From: Mycolicibacterium sp. S2-37
Lineage (GTDB): Bacteria; Actinomycetota; Actinomycetes; Mycobacteriales; Mycobacteriaceae
Direction of reading: 5' to 3'
Length of the DNA: 64,000 nucleotides
Assembly: GCF_017352375.1 (NCBI RefSeq)
Contig: NZ_JAFEVR010000008.1
Location: 310,001-374,000, forward strand
The translations under genes and the position numbers were made by a program. The notes beneath the pieces are model-generated. The model was not told the DNA's origin and ran no database searches. It saw only the letters and a program-made list of their open reading frames with translations. The number at the start of each line of letters is the position of its first letter. Positions within the stretch are counted from its first letter, which is position 1. Shown here piece after piece: positions 61,816 through 64,000 of the stretch.

Positions 61816-62864
61816 TTGCAGTCCTTGAAGTACTCGATCATCCCGAACTGCTTGGCGCGGCCACTGATCGCACACATCCACGAATCGACCAGCAGTCCGT
61901 TGGCCGCGTTGAAGTCGACCGCGTTCCCCGATCCGGTGGCGTTGGCCAGGCCGCGCAGCGCGACCGGCCCGGCCTGCAGGTTGCTGCGAAGCAGGTCGTC
62001 GTGCTGAGCCAGCATGTCCGAGAGCTTTCGGATGTTGACCAGCAGTGCCTCCAGCTCGGGGCGGTCGTCGATGACGACATCGCTCAGTCGCTGCACGAGG
62101 TTGGTGATCGCGGCCAGCATCGAGTGGAACGACGCCCGGCGCATCACGAACTCGCCGAGAAGATCGTTGCCCTGCCGCACCATGCTGGCGATGTTGGACT
62201 GCTGGCGCCGCAGCGTGTTGCTGACCATCTCGGTGGTCTCCAACAGCGAGCCGAGCTGGTCGCGGCGGGTGGAGATGATGGCTGACAGCGTGCGGGTGTT
62301 CTCGAGCGCCTGCGGAACGACCGGCGGCAGGGTCTCCAGCTGCCGGCCGAGGATACTGAGCGTCTCGGCGAACCGGTCCGAATCGACCTGCTCGTAGGTG
62401 GTCGTCACGTCGGTCAGCGCTTCCTGCAGATCGTAGGGGACCTCGGTGCGGGACAGGTCGAAGGTGTCGTCGGGCAGTGAACCGCCGCCTGCCGGCTGCA
62501 GGGCCAGATAGCGCGAGCCGAGGATCGTGGTGACCTTGATGACGGCCCGGGAGTCCTCGCCGAGAGCGACGTCGTTCTGGACCTTGAGTTGAGCCTCCAC
62601 GTGATCGCCGGCCAGTTTCATGCTCAGCACCTCGCCGACCGGGATTCCGGCGACGGTGACCGGGTTTCCCGGCCGCAGCGCGGCCGCCTGGGCGAATTGG
62701 GCGGTGACCGTGCGATAACCCACGTCGGCGACCTTCACCGACAGCAGTGCCCCGATCAGCACCACCACGACGCCGACGGCGATGACCCCGAGCCACACCT
62801 TGTTGCGGTCCTCCAGCGGCCGCCGTGAGCGGTTCTTCTTCGACGTCATCTTCGACTCAGCCAT
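61812..62864 (-). CDS. MceC-type lipid-transport subunit
   Basis: 350 aa, start at 62864 (MAESKMTSKKNRSRRP), overlapping the mceB stop by 8 nt. A basic cytoplasmic tip is followed by the helix VWLGVIAVGVVVVLIGALLS. The MCE domain comes next (RTVTAQFAQAAALRPGNPVT, VAGIPVGEVLSMKLAG), then long helices. It ends with FGMIEYFKDCK and has two Cys in the last 30 residues. Third mce gene by order. Confidence 0.9.
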   Translation of the reverse strand: MAESKMTSKKNRSRRPLEDRNKVWLGVIAVGVVVVLIGALLSVKVADVGYRTVTAQFAQAAALRPGNPVTVAGIPVGEVLSMKLAGDHVEAQLKVQNDVALGEDSRAVIKVTTILGSRYLALQPAGGGSLPDDTFDLSRTEVPYDLQEALTDVTTTYEQVDSDRFAETLSILGRQLETLPPVVPQALENTRTLSAIISTRRDQLGSLLETTEMVSNTLRRQQSNIASMVRQGNDLLGEFVMRRASFHSMLAAITNLVQRLSDVVIDDRPELEALLVNIRKLSDMLAQHDDLLRSNLQAGPVALRGLANATGSGNAVDFNAANGLLVDSWMCAISGRAKQFGMIEYFKDCK

Positions 62865-63912
62865 TGGCCATGTTCCTGCACTTGGGGGTGTACTTGGCGT
62901 CGTTCCCGGGCGTGGCCGCGTCGACGATGATCGGCGTGACGTCGTTGAGCCCCGGGAAGAACCCGGTGGCGTTGAGGTCGCACGCGTAGGCGTTGGCGTA
63001 GGCGCCCTCGTTGGTGAGGCGGGCAAATCCCTTGAGCAGCAATGGCAGATTGGCGCCCGCAAACGCGATCTGCGGTTCGATGCCCACCATGTGCTGGGCG
63101 AATCCCGGCTCGCGGGTTATCAGTTCGTCGAGCGCCGGGTCCACCTCGTCGGCGATCGCCGACAGCTGGCGCACCACCCGGGCCATCGATCCGGTCGACT
63201 CCACCAGCTCCGGGCGTCTGGCGTCGAGCGTCGTCACCGCCGACTGCACCTGGGTGAGCACCTGGTCGAGGCTGTTGTTGTGCCGGGCGAGGTTGGACAT
63301 CACCGTGTTCAGATCGGTGATCACGGTGCCCAGCTCCTCGTCGCGGCCGGCGAAGGATTCGGTCAACTCGGAGGTCTGATCGACCAGTGCGGTGATCGAC
63401 GCGTCGTCGCCCTGTAGTGACTGGATGACACCCTTGGTGAGGTTGTCGGCGGCGCGGGGATCGAGCAGGCTGAACAGCGGCTCGTATCCGTTGAGCAGCG
63501 TCGTCACGTCGAAGGACGGGTCGGAGCGCTCCAGCGGGATGACGCTGCCCGGGCGCAGCACCCCGGGTTCACCCGTCCGGCCGAGGGACAGGCCGAGATA
63601 CCGCTGGCCGACGATGTTCTGGTAGGTGACCGATGCGACGGTGGTGCCGAGCAACTGCTGATCGTTCTGCACCACGAACGACACTTTCGCCAGATCGCCC
63701 TGGAGCTCGATGGTTTCGACCCGGCCGACCCGGACACCGGCCATCCGCACGTCGTCACCCTCGCGCAGGCCGAACACATCGCTGAACATCGCCGCGTACG
63801 ACTGGGTCGACCCCGCGACGTCGCGCCGCAGCGTCACGTACACCAGCCATGTCAGGGTGATGGCGACGACCATGAAGATCGACAACCCGGCCAGGGCGCC
63901 GCGGTAGCTCAT
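62857..63912 (-). CDS. MceB-type lipid-transport subunit
   Basis: 351 aa. Helix ALAGLSIFMVVAITLTWLVY, then the MCE domain (YAAMFSDVFGLREGDDVRMA, GVRVGRVETIEL, GQRYLGLSLGR). A helical domain follows, then a C-terminus with YACDLNATGFFPGLNDVTPI, the standard MceB ending. It overlaps the mceA stop by 4 nt (ATGA), so the operon is translated in a coupled way. Confidence 0.92.
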   Translation of the reverse strand: MSYRGALAGLSIFMVVAITLTWLVYVTLRRDVAGSTQSYAAMFSDVFGLREGDDVRMAGVRVGRVETIELQGDLAKVSFVVQNDQQLLGTTVASVTYQNIVGQRYLGLSLGRTGEPGVLRPGSVIPLERSDPSFDVTTLLNGYEPLFSLLDPRAADNLTKGVIQSLQGDDASITALVDQTSELTESFAGRDEELGTVITDLNTVMSNLARHNNSLDQVLTQVQSAVTTLDARRPELVESTGSMARVVRQLSAIADEVDPALDELITREPGFAQHMVGIEPQIAFAGANLPLLLKGFARLTNEGAYANAYACDLNATGFFPGLNDVTPIIVDAATPGNDAKYTPKCRNMANG

Positions 63913-64000
63913 CGAGACTCCTCACTGACGGCTGCGGCCGTCGACACCGTCGTGCCCCGTGCCACCGGACCGAGTAGCAGCTGGGTGGCCACTGTCGCCG
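63909..64000 (-). CDS. MceA-type subunit, C-terminal end only
   Basis: Only the last 30 codons lie in the window: ATVATQLLLGPVARG and a tail TTVSTAAAVSEESR before TGA at 63909-63911. The identity rests on its position directly before mceB with a 4-nt overlap and on the Ser/Thr/Ala-rich end. The rest of the gene lies beyond the window. Confidence 0.75.
   Translation of the reverse strand, partial: ATVATQLLLGPVARGTTVSTAAAVSEESR

Overview
The window is high-GC DNA from a mycobacterium, most likely a rapid-growing Mycolicibacterium-type species. The evidence is an mce operon, PGRS-type Gly-rich proteins, a PE-PPE-domain hydrolase, an EmbR-type regulator, a Ddn-like F420 enzyme, and a menaquinone neighbourhood in the same gene set as the M. 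tuberculosis Rv0551c-Rv0566c region. No species can be named from the sequence alone.

Layout. 1-5412: an oxidoreductase 3' end, then an operon on the minus strand (HisD/HpsN-like dehydrogenase, SDR, MHS-type transporter) divergent from a LacI-family regulator. Four CGTATRC-type operator candidates lie in and around the intergenic region, and a decayed second copy of the oxidoreductase 3' end follows lacI. 5419-6738: PE-PPE-domain serine hydrolase. 7011-17540: a RiPP locus. It has two tandem precursor peptides (59 and 56 aa) with a textbook double-glycine leader and a Cys-free core of repeated NGTGTGTG units. It also has a full-length LanB dehydratase, a C39 peptidase-containing ABC exporter (PCAT), a short membrane-fusion-like protein, a Ser/Thr kinase with a 12-unit kelch sensor domain, and a divergent EmbR-like SARP/FHA regulator. 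There is no LanC cyclase and no Cys in the cores. Each precursor carries a SARP-style direct repeat about 65 nt upstream of its start. 17777-21380: two tandem PGRS proteins that carry Sec-type signal peptides instead of PE domains. 21720-22563: two small uncharacterised proteins.

22615-26681: a 4-kb integrative element in the 3' half of tRNA-Tyr(GTA), bounded by 58-bp direct repeats. It carries ImmA/IrrE, DUF3263, Fic, an integrase and a hypothetical protein. The integrase has lost in frame the segment holding its HxxR catalytic motif, so the element is probably immobile.

26824-55939: conserved core. It contains YajQ, GpdA1, an EAL-DICT protein, HtpX, GrcC1, MenJ, a Tat-exported FAD enzyme, MenG, MgtA, MenD, BpoC, a Ddn-like protein, DJ-1/GlxA-type proteins, a PrsW-like protease, TetR/MpaB-type proteins, MenC, FadD8 and an amidohydrolase. 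Menaquinone headgroup enzymes (MenC, MenD, MenG), the tail synthase (GrcC1) and the tail reductase (MenJ) are clustered here. 56009-64000: secreted proteins and an mce operon (MceA 3' end, MceB-F, Mce-associated protein) whose genes overlap by 4 to 8 nt.

The strongest candidate for an undescribed system is the RiPP locus at 7-17.5 kb: a phospho-signalling-controlled pathway predicted to export Gly-dehydrobutyrine repeat peptides with no lanthionine rings.
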